A DNA stretch of 21,012 nucleotides from Chlamydiota bacterium (GCA_011065235.1 JAAKFB010000003.1:1-21012), one strand, 5' to 3'. Shown: positions 1-9,191, counted from the first letter of the stretch. The notes: generated by a model from the sequence alone, not told the origin. A program made the numbers and translations.

Positions 1-30
1 TACACTGGCAAATGGGGATACTTGGAATGA
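1..30 (+). CDS. Group II intron reverse transcriptase/maturase, C-terminal end (partial)
   Basis: Frame 1 reads YTGKWGYLE followed by TGA at 28-30, which looks like the last residues of an intron-encoded protein. The call rests on context: twelve nucleotides after the stop begins a perfect group II intron domain V, and intron-encoded reverse transcriptases characteristically end just upstream of that domain. The protein would assist splicing and retrohoming of the intron. Everything else lies outside the window, so integrity cannot be judged. Confidence 0.6.
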   Translation, partial: YTGKWGYLE

Positions 31-114
31 CTGCTTAATGGGAGCGGTGTGAATCGAGAGGTTCACGCACCGTTCTGAGAGAGGCTGGATGTGAAATTCA
101 TCCAGCCCACTCAC
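1..114 (+). mobile_element. Group II intron, 3' end (domains V and VI), inserted in rhs
   Basis: Domain V is the 34-nt hairpin at 42-75. An 8-bp lower stem (42-49 with 68-75) carries the catalytic AGC triad at 43-45. A two-base CG bulge follows at 66-67, then a 6-bp upper stem closed by a GAGA tetraloop at 56-59. Domain VI is the hairpin 83-91/99-107. Bacterial group II introns usually end in AY, so the 3' splice site is placed after the AC at 113-114; an error of a few bases is possible. The intron is in sense with the rhs frame that resumes after it, so splicing would join the exons. The 5' part is outside the window. Confidence 0.9.
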
Positions 115-3100
115 TCTTAACCGAAGAAAATGAACTCACCAAATATCTCTCCTTTGCCCTTAGTGGGAAACCTCAGTGCATTATTGACCCATTAAGAGGA
201 AAAACAGAGCTACAATACGATCCTTTTGGAAATCTCCTTGTCAAGACCGATCCCCTGGGATTCATCACAAGATACACATATAATACACTAGGCCAACGAG
301 AGACCGCCACCGATCAATTAGGGCACACAACCAAAATCACCCATAATCTCTACAATCAACCCCTACATATTCTTCATCCAGATGGCACAAAAGAGCAATA
401 TACCTACAAATTAGACGGAAAAAAAGAAAGCTACACCGATCAAAATGATACAAGGACCGAATACGAATACGATCATTTTGGGAATCAGATCTGTGAAACC
501 GTGTACTTCAAGGGCGATTGTATCCCTTTATTTCAACGACATTATAGCGCATTCCATCTTCTTGAAGAGATTGATTCCGAAGGGAGCAAAACAAACTATG
601 ACTACGGCCCATCTGGGAGACTCGAGCAAAAGACTCGTGATGCAAGCATTACAACCTATTCATACGATTCTCTAGGGCGATGCACACAGGAAAAGAGCCT
701 CGATTATACACTCGAAAGTATCTATGACAACCTCAACAGAGTCATCGCGAAAAAAGAGTATTCAGACTCAATCCTCTTGACTCAAGCACAATTCACTTAT
801 GACGCCCTCTCCAATATCCTCACGCGCACTACCTATCCAAATAACACAAAATCCTCCATCACCTACAAATATGACCATTTTGGTCGGGAGATTGTGAAAA
901 CGGATCCTTTTGGAGAGACGATCACCACAACATATACTCTCGCAAATCTAAATTCTTACAGAACCATTGATGAGCCTCAGGGAATCACGATTTCTGAAAC
1001 CTACGACTCTTTAAACCAGTTGATCCAGACAAAAAAACTCCACGATGGGAGAGTCATAGCTCGTGAGGATTTTGCCTATGATCCTGTAGGCAACCTAATT
1101 TCTCACGCAACAACAATCTTCCGAAATGATCACCTCCCTTCGACCCATGCAGTGGCCTATACTTATGACAGCATGCATCGAAAAGCTACTGAGACAGAGC
1201 AATCGGTTAAAACCACTCAATATTCGTACACCCCAAAAGGCCAGCTCTCTACTCTCACAAAGCCCAACAATACCCAGCTTTCCTATACCTACGACCCTCT
1301 GGGCCACCTTCAGTCGCTGATCTCAAGTGATGGAACCGTCGATTACAGCTACAGCTATAACACCAAAGGCCAACTACTTTCTTCTCGAGACCATATCCAT
1401 GACACACAAACTGCCCGCATCGTCGATCCACATGGAAACATCCTCGAAGAAACGCTTGCGAATGGCTATATCCTAACTAGTACCTATGACACCCTAAATC
1501 GACGCACCTCTCTAGTTTTGCCCCATCAACCTGCAATCCTCTACACATATGAAGGATTCAATCTGAGAACAATTTCCCAAGGACCCTACACCCATACCTA
1601 TGCCTATGATCAAGAAGGAAACCTCATCAGTGAGGAGACATTTAACCAAGCCATCCGAGAAACAACCTACGATGACTTAAGTCGTCCCATTGGATATACA
1701 TCTCCGCATTTCAATCAAACCTGTACATATGATGCACGGGGTAACATCATTCAAATGGAGTATCGAAAAAAGACCCGCAGCTACAGCTACGATGCCTATG
1801 ACCATCTGATTTCAGAGCCTGACCACCACTACACCTATGACTCACTAGATAATCGTCTCACAAAAGACGACCAATCCTACACCCTCAACGCTCTCAATCA
1901 AATCGCAGGCTATGAATACGATCAAAATGGCAACCTCATCCAGCACGAAGGCATTCTTTATGCATATGATGCTCTCGATCGACTGATCAAAGTGACAACC
2001 TCTGAGAGAACCATCCACTACACTTATGACAGCGAGCATAGACGACTCAACCGCGATGATGAGAACTATCTTTGGGATGGTGATCATGAACTCGGAACCC
2101 TCGATTGCTACCGCATCCTCGGTTCCACCGAGAATGCAGAAATTGGCTCTGCCATAGCAATTATCCACGACAATACCCCCTACATCCCCACACATGACCT
2201 TCAAGGACACCTAATCCATCTCGCCGACCAATCCAATAATCCCGTTCAAAGTCGTGAATTCACAGCTTTTGGCGAGACATTCGGTCCCATGAGCATTCCC
2301 TGGGGATTCTGTTCTAAGCGGCACGATCCCGAAACCGACCTCATTTATTTTGGCCGTCGCTATTACGATCCCATCCTAGGTCGCTTTATCACTCCCGATC
2401 CAGAGGGTTACACAGACTCTTACAACCTGTATGCCTACTGCCAAAATAATCCCCTCATCCACCACGACCCTTATGGGCTTTTTATGGGGCCCTATGGGAT
2501 GCAAACTCTCGATTACAAAGAACTCACAAGAGCATTTTTCTTAAGCGCATCTGAAACCCTCGTCACAACTGGGGCAACATTTTTAGATTTAGGGGCACAA
2601 GCTTCCAATCTCCAAGCCAATCCTGTGAATGCAGTGCAAAATCCCTTTCAATTTCCAGCAACCGAAATGGCGAAAAACTATTTTTCACAGTTCAAGCCAA
2701 CAGACCCGAGCTTTTCGTACCGAGTTGGAAGTGGTTTAGGGATAATAGCAGGAGAAGCGGCTCTACTAGCTCTTCCAGCTTCCAAATTCATGCGAGTCCC
2801 AAAAGTAGGTAGCCTTGCTGCTAAAGGCGCCACTGAAATTGGGATAGCAGCTAAGTCAAGACCTGTTTTAAAACTGTTCCAATCCAAATCAGCTGGAAAT
2901 ATTGAGAATGTCGTTAAAAAAGCCAATGAAAATTTTGTTAAAACTAGTAGAAGAAATATATTAAAAGCAGATTTGCAAGCAGAGGGAGCCCATACTGTAT
3001 TTCGAAGAAATCCTATTAATGGAGAAATAACTCATTATGAAAGTTTCCGATTACAAACAAATCGGTTTGATCCAAAGTTGTGGGAAAGTACAAAAAGATT

Positions 3101-3224
3101 TGATAGAATTGGGAAAGGTCATATTAACAAAGCAACAAAAAAAATAGTTGACACTCCTCACATTCATGACCCAAATTGCATTGGCGAAATTAGGATTCCA
3201 GAAATGTGGGAAATTCCAAATTAA
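115..3224 (+). CDS. Rhs/YD-repeat polymorphic toxin, 3' exon, with toxin-24-like tip
   Basis: One open frame runs from the intron end to TAA at 3222-3224; an internal GTG at 501 is not the true start. The body is a long series of YD repeats (for example YDPFGN, YTYDSL, YEYDQNGNLI), which in this family build a hollow shell around the toxin tip. The RHS core closes with IYFGRRYYDP near 2345-2375 and HHDPYGLF near 2463-2484, the conserved boundary of the variable tip. A glycine/alanine-rich hydrophobic pre-toxin region follows (about 2485-2977). The last 80 residues run from AEGAHTVFRRNP to PEMWEIPN and include PHIHDP; from memory this resembles polymorphic toxin type 24, a predicted RNase group. 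The tip is more AT-rich than the core, which fits tip exchange. The N-terminus lies upstream of the intron. Confidence 0.88.
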
Positions 3225-3239
3225 AGGAAAATCCAAAAT

Positions 3240-3539
3240 ATGAATATTGATGAATTTGATTGGTTACAACAATGGTATCAAAGTCAGTGTGATGGGGATT
3301 GGGAGCATGAGTATGGGATAAATATTGAAACCATAGATAATCCTGGTTGGCATGTAACTATTAATCTTGCTGGCACAGAGCAAGAGAATATTTCTTTTGA
3401 GTCAATGAATGTTGAAAATGGGCCAAACAATTGGTTATTTTGCTCAGTTCGAGATAACACATTTGATGGAGCATGCGACCCAATGAAATTGGTCGAAATT
3501 ATCAGAGTATTCAAAAATTGGGTGTTACTAACTAAATAA
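3240..3539 (+). CDS. Imm53-like immunity protein
   Basis: This 99-residue acidic cytoplasmic protein has no signal peptide or membrane segment. It carries the run I recognise from the immunity 53 family: LQQWYQSQCDGDWEHEYGI, then ETIDNPGW and a later NNWLFCSV. It starts 15 nt after the rhs stop, with AGGA about ten bases upstream, so it is probably co-transcribed with the toxin gene. Position directly after a toxin tip is standard for the cognate antidote. Length is normal for the family. Neutralising the tip encoded at about 2978-3221 is inferred from this position. Confidence 0.82.
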   Translation: MNIDEFDWLQQWYQSQCDGDWEHEYGINIETIDNPGWHVTINLAGTEQENISFESMNVENGPNNWLFCSVRDNTFDGACDPMKLVEIIRVFKNWVLLTK

Positions 3540-3552
3540 AATTAACCAAAAC

Positions 3553-3660
3553 ATGAATTTTAATTCTGCACTGCGTAGATACAGTATAAGTAAAATTCCC
3601 CAACCTACTAGTGAGGGCACCGGTTTTTTACCAGGAGAACTATTCCCAGGTATTGAATAA
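3553..3660 (+). pseudogene. Orphan Rhs toxin-tip remnant (35 codons)
   Basis: An ATG at 3553 opens a frame ending in ...GTGFLPGELFPGIE and TAA at 3658-3660. The frame is closed by a stop at 3529-3531, so nothing longer exists in the window. The glycine/proline-rich end followed at once by an immunity-sized gene looks like the last residues of a displaced Rhs C-terminal toxin, left behind when the current tip was acquired. The toxin family cannot be named from so short a piece. It could also act only as a translated leader for the next gene, since its stop overlaps that gene's start codon (TAATG). Confidence 0.5.
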
Positions 3661-3992
3661 TGAAATTGGATGAATTTGATTTATCAGATGCAAATTTGAG
3701 TGGCTTTTTTACAAGAAATGATTCTTTATTTCTTGTAATTGATGATTGGAGAGAGAAAAAAGTTCAAATTGAATTTCCTTTTTTTCAACATTTCAAATAT
3801 GAATTTGGTGACGTGCTAAGTCAGGTAGAGGAAGTTGCTTTGCCAGATGAAATTATTGACCGGTTTTTTAAAAAATATTTCGAAAAAATTCCTGATGCTC
3901 ATGAGTTTAAACTCTATCGCCTTATAGATATTGATGATCATACTGTTGCTGAAATCATCTCACATAAGTTAGTAATCACAGGGGTTGAATAA
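3660..3992 (+). CDS. Putative orphan immunity protein
   Basis: A 110-residue acidic soluble protein rich in Asp, Glu, Phe and Ile, without signal peptide or membrane helix. I do not recognise the family. Its start codon overlaps the stop of the toxin-tip remnant (TAATG at 3658-3662), and no good ribosome binding site lies just ahead, so translation is probably coupled to the remnant. It is the second small gene behind an rhs gene, the usual place for immunity genes of discarded tips. It would protect against relatives still carrying the matching toxin. The immunity role rests on position, size and charge only. Confidence 0.6.
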   Translation: MKLDEFDLSDANLSGFFTRNDSLFLVIDDWREKKVQIEFPFFQHFKYEFGDVLSQVEEVALPDEIIDRFFKKYFEKIPDAHEFKLYRLIDIDDHTVAEIISHKLVITGVE

Positions 3993-4071
3993 TCTGAATC
4001 TATCCTATTGAGTCGATCTGGAGATTGCTGAACCATAAAACAATTCCTTGAGCCTGAAGAGATCAGTTTCT

Positions 4072-5478
4072 TCAAACAAGCTTCTCTTCCTTAACTTCAA
4101 TCAAGCGAGACACAGCGTAAATCACTCCGAGAGAAATAGGAAACGCCACAACTAAAGACGGAATCTGAGTATCAAAGACAGGCCAAACCATCCCGATTAA
4201 TGCTCCACAAGACATACCTAGCCATGCGCCCATCTTGGTCAATCGACGGAAGTACAAACATGCAATGACCAGAGGGCCAAAAGTCGCACCTAGGCCATAC
4301 CACGCATATTCTACAAGCGTGTTAATCGACGCAAAATTCGGCATTGCGATCCCCAATGCTATCACCGCGGAAATAACACAAGCCACACGTGTAATTCTCA
4401 ATTGCTTCTTTTCAGATAGGTCACTTTTGAGAAAGCGCTTATAAACATCCTCTACAATCGTGGTTGATAGGACCAATAAAATCGAGCTAATCGTATTGAT
4501 GACAGCTGCCAAAATTCCGCTTAAGAATATCCCAGATACAACAGGGGAGAAATATCTTCGCACAAGGACAATAAAGACCATTTCTGGATCATCCAAATTG
4601 CCCAGAACAGCGATGCCCACGAACCCTACAAGAGTGGCGGCTCCAAGGGAGAGAACTTGCCATGACATTCCGATCCATTTTGAGGAAGACATTTCATCAG
4701 GATTACGGATACCCATGAACTTGGTCAAAATGTGCGGTTGTCCCAGATACCCGAGTCCCCAGCCCAGCATCAATAGCAAGCTATTGCCAATATTCCCTCC
4801 CAAGCTAAAGGACCTACCAGCCTTACTGACAGCCTCAGTAACTGAGCCATCAAAGCCCATTATCACATAGACAGGGACGAAAATAATAACAGCCAAAAGG
4901 AAAAGCCCTTGAAACAAGTCCACTTGGGCGAGAGTCAGGTATCCTCCCATCAGCAAAAATGGTAATACCAGCAAAATGCCAATCATGACTCCCCAAAAAT
5001 AAGAAAGGGGGAACAAAGTCATCATTAGCACCCCGACACCCATCAAGATAGCCCCAACGTACACCGTATAGAAGACAAAAAGGGCAATGGCAGTGACAAG
5101 GCGACCAGCGGCCCAGCTTTGACCCAAGCGATTCTCAAAAAAGCCGCAGAGGGTAACGCTGCCACTTCTTTCAGATTCCCTACGAATCCTAGGGGCAACG
5201 AACGTCCAATTGAGCCACATGACAGTGACTAAACCGATGGCAACCCACACATGCTGACCGCCCATAACAAAGACAGCTCCTGGGTAGGCCATAAAGAGCC
5301 AATTGCTCATATCGCTTGCGTGTGCAGCCAATGCCGTCGTCCAACGGCCCAAGGACCGTCCACCAATGACGAAGTCACTTTGAGTCAGTCCCCGTTTTTT
5401 CCGAAGCTGAGCAAACGCAAAGAGAACGACGAAATAGAACCCTATTGCAAAAATTTCCTGCATAAGGCTAAAAATCAT
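4072..5478 (-). CDS. Sodium/solute symporter (SSS family, PutP-like)
   Basis: An integral inner-membrane protein of about 468 residues with some 12-13 hydrophobic helices, close to the usual SSS length. Family signs include the early DFVIGGRSLGRWTTALAAHASDMSNWLFMAYPGA stretch and, about two thirds along, INTISSILLVLSTTIVEDVYKRF, which matches the helix with sodium-binding Ser/Thr residues in proline and related symporters. It should couple sodium entry to uptake of a small solute, proline being the best-known substrate in this subfamily. The start is uncertain: ATG codons at 5478 and 5463 and a TTG at 5502 are all in frame, and none has a clear Shine-Dalgarno. It stands alone on its strand between plus-strand genes. 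The product name is safe; the substrate is not. Confidence 0.85.
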   Translation of the reverse strand: MIFSLMQEIFAIGFYFVVLFAFAQLRKKRGLTQSDFVIGGRSLGRWTTALAAHASDMSNWLFMAYPGAVFVMGGQHVWVAIGLVTVMWLNWTFVAPRIRRESERSGSVTLCGFFENRLGQSWAAGRLVTAIALFVFYTVYVGAILMGVGVLMMTLFPLSYFWGVMIGILLVLPFLLMGGYLTLAQVDLFQGLFLLAVIIFVPVYVIMGFDGSVTEAVSKAGRSFSLGGNIGNSLLLMLGWGLGYLGQPHILTKFMGIRNPDEMSSSKWIGMSWQVLSLGAATLVGFVGIAVLGNLDDPEMVFIVLVRRYFSPVVSGIFLSGILAAVINTISSILLVLSTTIVEDVYKRFLKSDLSEKKQLRITRVACVISAVIALGIAMPNFASINTLVEYAWYGLGATFGPLVIACLYFRRLTKMGAWLGMSCGALIGMVWPVFDTQIPSLVVAFPISLGVIYAVSRLIEVKEEKLV

Positions 5479-5502
5479 AGCACTTATAGGGGAAAAAGGC
5501 AA

Positions 5503-5976
5503 AAGGCAGGCCCTTTGCCAAATCTCAGAGGGGAAAGGAAAATGAGATTGCGAGTTGTATATTTTATGAGTCCTATCCTAGCTTTGCAGGAGACCCAAAT
5601 TCTGAAGAACCGTTGGCATTCAAAAGCGTTTATCTTCTGACCAAACAAAGGTAGCCAGCTATTACAAAAGCAAAGATTTTTTAGAGGCCACATTGAGCTT
5701 GCTTGCTGGCTTTCAGCCTGAAGAGTGATGGATCATAAAATAACTCTTGCAGGGCTTAAGAGTATACCCTCGAGCATATGAATCTTTTATTTTGAAACTA
5801 TCTTTATAAAAAATTAATCAAATTAATTGCTGATAGGCTCAAAAATCAAAACTAATTCAAACTCAATAGAATTTCTTCTCGCAAAAAAAATCGTGGAAAA
5901 TTATTTTTGAAATTTGTAGAATTTTTAGCCAAAAGAAGAAATAATTTTTTGTGTAGGCGAAGATAAGGAGAGGAGA
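5503..5976. other. Intergenic region without a convincing gene
   Basis: This divergent spacer separates the symporter and the next plus-strand gene. Short ORFs here (for example on the minus strand at 5484-5693) have no recognisable protein features. The right half, from about 5780, is very AT-rich and probably holds the promoter of the following gene, but I cannot single out one pair of hexamers. No repeat or stable terminator hairpin was found. Confidence 0.5.
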
Positions 5977-6015
5977 ATGAAAGCAAATGATCGTTTGAGT
6001 TGTTTTAAATCATGA
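5977..6015 (+). CDS. Twelve-codon leader ORF coupled to the membrane protein gene
   Basis: ATG at 5977 is preceded directly by a strong ribosome binding site (AAGGAGAGGAGA, 5965-5976). It encodes MKANDRLSCFKS, and its TGA at 6013-6015 overlaps the ATG of the 477-residue gene at 6012 in an ATGA arrangement. The large gene has no binding site of its own at the normal distance, so ribosomes probably load here and re-initiate. The peptide shows no attenuator-like run of one amino acid. Alternatively the leader and main gene were once one frame, split by a small indel. Confidence 0.45.
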   Translation: MKANDRLSCFKS

Positions 6016-7445
6016 GAATCAATAGCACGATGACCGATGAATTACGGCCTTTATTATTTCCTGTAAGTAGTTCTATTGATAACTATATTAGTTCCATATG
6101 CGATGGGCAGCCTCCTTTAGATTCTTCTACAAAAAAAATATCAAGAGTTGCCTTAAAGGGAATAGCAATTGTTTTTTCAGCTGCTGCAAAAGTTTTCTAT
6201 GTCCCAATTTCGTTAGATTTTGGAGCTAGAGTTGGAGGAAAAATTGGGCCTGGACTTGGGATCTTATGTGCAGTATGTAATGTAAAAGCTTTTTTTTTCC
6301 TTGAAATGTGGGCAGCAAATGGGATCATTAATAGTGTTATTGGTCCTAAGACAAAAGCTGAAATGGAATTAAAACGTCACCATATTAAAATGCATGTTAG
6401 CGCTCTCCTAATATCTTCTGCAGTCTTAGTTGTTATTTTTTCACAAATTCCCTATACATACCCAGCAATTGACTACAATAGTAGTAGCTACAAAATTCTT
6501 GCAGGGACAGTGAGTCTCATTGCAGGTGTCTTCATTCCAACGAGGTCGATTCAATTAGCTTTCGAGAGAATTCATAAAGAGATTATCAATAAAAAAAGAA
6601 ATTCGATTTGCACAAAATTACAAAATGCAATGAGGCAACTGATACAAGAAAAACATGTGTTGTATAGTCAAATGAATGCAACTCAGCAATTAGAATATTG
6701 TAGTAAAATATCGGATATCGAAAGCATTGTTAACCAAAATTCTACTTCTGAAAGAAATCATTGTTTTATCAAAGAAATTCAAAAAAAGGAAGATGTTTTC
6801 GATCCAATAAATCCTATTTGGAATTTTGTAGGTAAGGCAATTGGATTGGGGCTTGCAGGAATCTTTGAATATGCAATTGCAAAATATACTTTTTGTCAGT
6901 CTAAAGAAATTATTTGGGATAACAATTATTATGCAGGATTTTGTGCAGTTGGTGTTACTGCTTCAACAACATATCTTTATGGGAAGGCGATTATCGAAGC
7001 AACAGGGAGAATTGTTAGTTCAATAGGAAGCTCCTTAACGGGAAATAGAGTTCGGAATTTAGGTGAACAGCAACATCCGAATTGGAATTTTTGTTTGAAA
7101 ATTGAAGAGGCTGTGACGAATATTTTTGCTTTGGGAGCCCCCTTAGTTATCTGGGGCGATTTTTTTGAAAATCCTGTTTGGGAGCACTATTTTTTCGAAT
7201 CTACAATGATTTTAATTTATTACTTAATATTATTAACATCTTCCTACGATACAATTGAAGGCTTTATTCAAACTCTTAATGGGAATGCAAATCAACAAAG
7301 AGTATTAAATCTTAATCAAAAAATAAAACAGTTAGCAATGGGCATTCAAAGTGCTGATCAAGAAGAGTTCATTGCTTTTTTCAACAAGTTACCACAAGAA
7401 ATTCAGATTCAAACCTATAAGAAAGCAAATATCCCTTTTGAATAG
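6012..7445 (+). CDS. Multi-pass membrane protein of unknown function
   Basis: A 477-residue protein I do not recognise. Hydrophobic helices lie at about residues 45-65, 85-105, 130-150 and 158-178; a charged, partly helical stretch (about 185-265) follows, then more helices near 270-290, 305-325, 365-382 and 390-410. The charged hydrophilic middle between two membrane halves suggests an internal duplication or a two-half channel-like layout, but no transporter motif is visible. The start is chosen because it overlaps the stop of a leader ORF with a strong binding site; an ATG at codon 7 is an alternative. It is AT-rich like its neighbours. A fold-back element lies 37 nt past its stop. Confidence 0.7.
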   Translation: MRINSTMTDELRPLLFPVSSSIDNYISSICDGQPPLDSSTKKISRVALKGIAIVFSAAAKVFYVPISLDFGARVGGKIGPGLGILCAVCNVKAFFFLEMWAANGIINSVIGPKTKAEMELKRHHIKMHVSALLISSAVLVVIFSQIPYTYPAIDYNSSSYKILAGTVSLIAGVFIPTRSIQLAFERIHKEIINKKRNSICTKLQNAMRQLIQEKHVLYSQMNATQQLEYCSKISDIESIVNQNSTSERNHCFIKEIQKKEDVFDPINPIWNFVGKAIGLGLAGIFEYAIAKYTFCQSKEIIWDNNYYAGFCAVGVTASTTYLYGKAIIEATGRIVSSIGSSLTGNRVRNLGEQQHPNWNFCLKIEEAVTNIFALGAPLVIWGDFFENPVWEHYFFESTMILIYYLILLTSSYDTIEGFIQTLNGNANQQRVLNLNQKIKQLAMGIQSADQEEFIAFFNKLPQEIQIQTYKKANIPFE

Positions 7446-7932
7446 TAAGGAGTGGATGGAAACCTTGCCTCATACATGGATAACCCAAGTTGCCACCCAT
7501 TTTTCCTCTATGCTATCTGCACTGCTTACCTACTACGTTTCGCTCGTCGCCAAGGTGCTCCCACCTTGGCTTCTCCTCTCGAACCTTGTATCTAAACAGC
7601 TCGCTAACGCCTAGAGGAAATGGGGTAGCAACTTGGGTATGAATAGTAGCAATGTAATTGTTTCTTCACGGGGTTTTTGAAAAAATCAAATTTTCTAGAG
7701 CCATGCGGAACAATAATTGCTAAAAAATATGGAGATATTCTACTTTCCAAAAAAATAATTATTTTATAACTTTAGACATAACGGATATGGTGTAGAAATA
7801 GAGCTGAAATAGGTTTTGAGCTCAGAAAGAGAGGTCGATTAAGGAGAAGTTTGATTAGAGGATCTTTCAAAAAATTATAGATGGTTATTTTGAAATTCAT
7901 TTGTTTTTATAGAAAAATACAATGGAAAAATT
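7446..7932. other. Intergenic region with fold-back element
   Basis: The left part holds the inverted-repeat element at 7483-7638. The right part (about 7640-7932) is AT-rich and shows no coding pattern; it probably carries the promoter for the following membrane-protein pair. Overlapping short ORFs such as 7351-7614 have no protein-like features. Confidence 0.5.
7483..7638. repeat. MITE-like fold-back element
   Basis: The 28-nt left arm at 7483-7510 (ACCCAAGTTGCCACCC...) is the near-perfect inverse complement of 7612-7638, with about one substitution and three single-base gaps. Weaker complementarity continues inward, and the centre holds a perfect 9-bp hairpin, 7549-7557 with 7562-7570 (GCCAAGGTG). 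The interior is more GC-rich than its surroundings and has no ORF of note. The structure could be a miniature inverted-repeat transposable element or a structured RNA. No clear target-site duplication was identified. Confidence 0.6.
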
Positions 7933-8556
7933 GTGTCAAAAAAAACTACAAGTAATGCTATTTCTGAAGATGAACTATTAGCTTATGGTGCTTATGTAAG
8001 AGTTGCATATTCTTTGCAACACTCAAATATTATCCAATTTGCATATAAAAGCATAACTTTGACATGGTTTATTGCCACATATATTGCTGTAGGGTATACA
8101 TTATCATCACTAGAAATTAATCTTCCACTTAACCCTCTATTTATTGTTTCTATTATTTGTTTGGCGAGCTTACTAGTGATTGGAGTTATTTGGTACCTAG
8201 ACTTAATTGTTGAAGAAAAAAAAATAGCATCAGTGATTCATAAAGGGATTAATTTAGAAGAATCTAACCCAGAAATATTGCCACAAGCATGCCATAGCGT
8301 AGTTCGAATGCAATTTTTGTCAAATTATATTCTTATGAAATCGACATTTTATTTAGGTATCTGTTCGATATTGATTCTAACTATTAGTGCAGTTACAACA
8401 TTATTCTTATTTACTGATGTTAAAAAATATTGGTATTTAATGCCTTTTCTTTCTATTGTATTTATTGCGGTTTTATTTATTTTAGCAATTTGGGTAACAA
8501 AGAAAATGGATCCTTATCCCATTTTAGAAAATAAAAAAAATGGAGACGATGCCTAA
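7933..8556 (+). CDS. Four-helix membrane protein, first of a paralogous pair
   Basis: A 207-residue protein with hydrophobic helices at about residues 40-60, 70-92, 130-155 and 165-190, in two pairs. After helix 2 comes IWYLDLIVEEKK, followed by an amphipathic linker. The next gene has the same plan and the same IWY-D motif, so the two are paralogues and may form a heteromer. The start is a GTG; a stop lies at 7891-7893 in this frame and no ATG lies between. The stop overlaps the next ATG as TAATG, implying one transcript and coupled translation. The function is unknown. Confidence 0.65.
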   Translation: MSKKTTSNAISEDELLAYGAYVRVAYSLQHSNIIQFAYKSITLTWFIATYIAVGYTLSSLEINLPLNPLFIVSIICLASLLVIGVIWYLDLIVEEKKIASVIHKGINLEESNPEILPQACHSVVRMQFLSNYILMKSTFYLGICSILILTISAVTTLFLFTDVKKYWYLMPFLSIVFIAVLFILAIWVTKKMDPYPILENKKNGDDA

Positions 8557-9191
8557 TGAATAAAGATGATACTGGAGAGAACATTAGATTAACTAACGAA
8601 GCCGAAAATAGCTTGCCATTGCATCAATCGCGAAACACACTAATCTATTGTTTACATACTCTGTTGGATCAGTTTGAATTACATTTGGATGGAATAATTA
8701 AAAAATATAAGATCATGACTATTACATTGCTTCTTGCTACTGTTGCTGCAATAGGGTATTCCTTTTCGGTTGAATTAAAAGCACTTCAAATCAACAAATT
8801 GCTATTGTCATCGTTGATATGTTTTTTTGGGATTATAGGAATAACTTCTATTTGGTATGTCGATATTAATGTTTATCATAAATTTTGGGGTGCTTTTTTT
8901 ATTGAGTCAGTAAAAATGGAAAAAAAATTTCATTTTTTAATAGATATAGGAGATGTTTCTGAATCATTAGACAGTGTTCGAGCTCGAATTTATGGAAATG
9001 GCAATTTTTATATTTTTCTAAATATTATTTTGCTTGTTACCTTAGGAATAGTGTTATCCTTTTTTTCAGAATTAAATTTATTTAAAGTGGTAATATTTAT
9101 AATATTGGGTATTCTTTGTGTTGTTACAATAGTGGTAATGAGAAGATTTTGTAAAAAAATTCTTAATCAATTAGATGAATTACGAGGATAG
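8556..9191 (+). CDS. Four-helix membrane protein, second of a paralogous pair
   Basis: A 211-residue protein whose helices lie at about residues 50-70, 78-100, 142-166 and 170-195. It shares ATVAAIGYSFS and IWYVDINVYHK with ATYIAVGYTLS and IWYLDLIVEEK in the gene before. It has a longer hydrophilic N-terminus of about 45 residues. Its ATG overlaps the upstream stop, and GGAG lies about ten bases ahead. The layout of a helical hairpin, a WY-D motif, a cytoplasmic linker and a second hairpin resembles small membrane proteins sometimes seen in bacterial conflict loci, but I cannot assign a family. Confidence 0.65.
   Translation: MNKDDTGENIRLTNEAENSLPLHQSRNTLIYCLHTLLDQFELHLDGIIKKYKIMTITLLLATVAAIGYSFSVELKALQINKLLLSSLICFFGIIGITSIWYVDINVYHKFWGAFFIESVKMEKKFHFLIDIGDVSESLDSVRARIYGNGNFYIFLNIILLVTLGIVLSFFSELNLFKVVIFIILGILCVVTIVVMRRFCKKILNQLDELRG

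Noticed and set aside
501..503. GTG at 501 as the start of the first rhs gene
   Set aside because: The same frame is open with clear YD-repeat sequence (for example QYDPFGNLL) back to the intron end near 115, so 501 is internal.
5484..5693. A 69-codon minus-strand ORF upstream of the symporter
   Set aside because: No start signal, no conserved feature, and odd composition for a protein; most likely chance.
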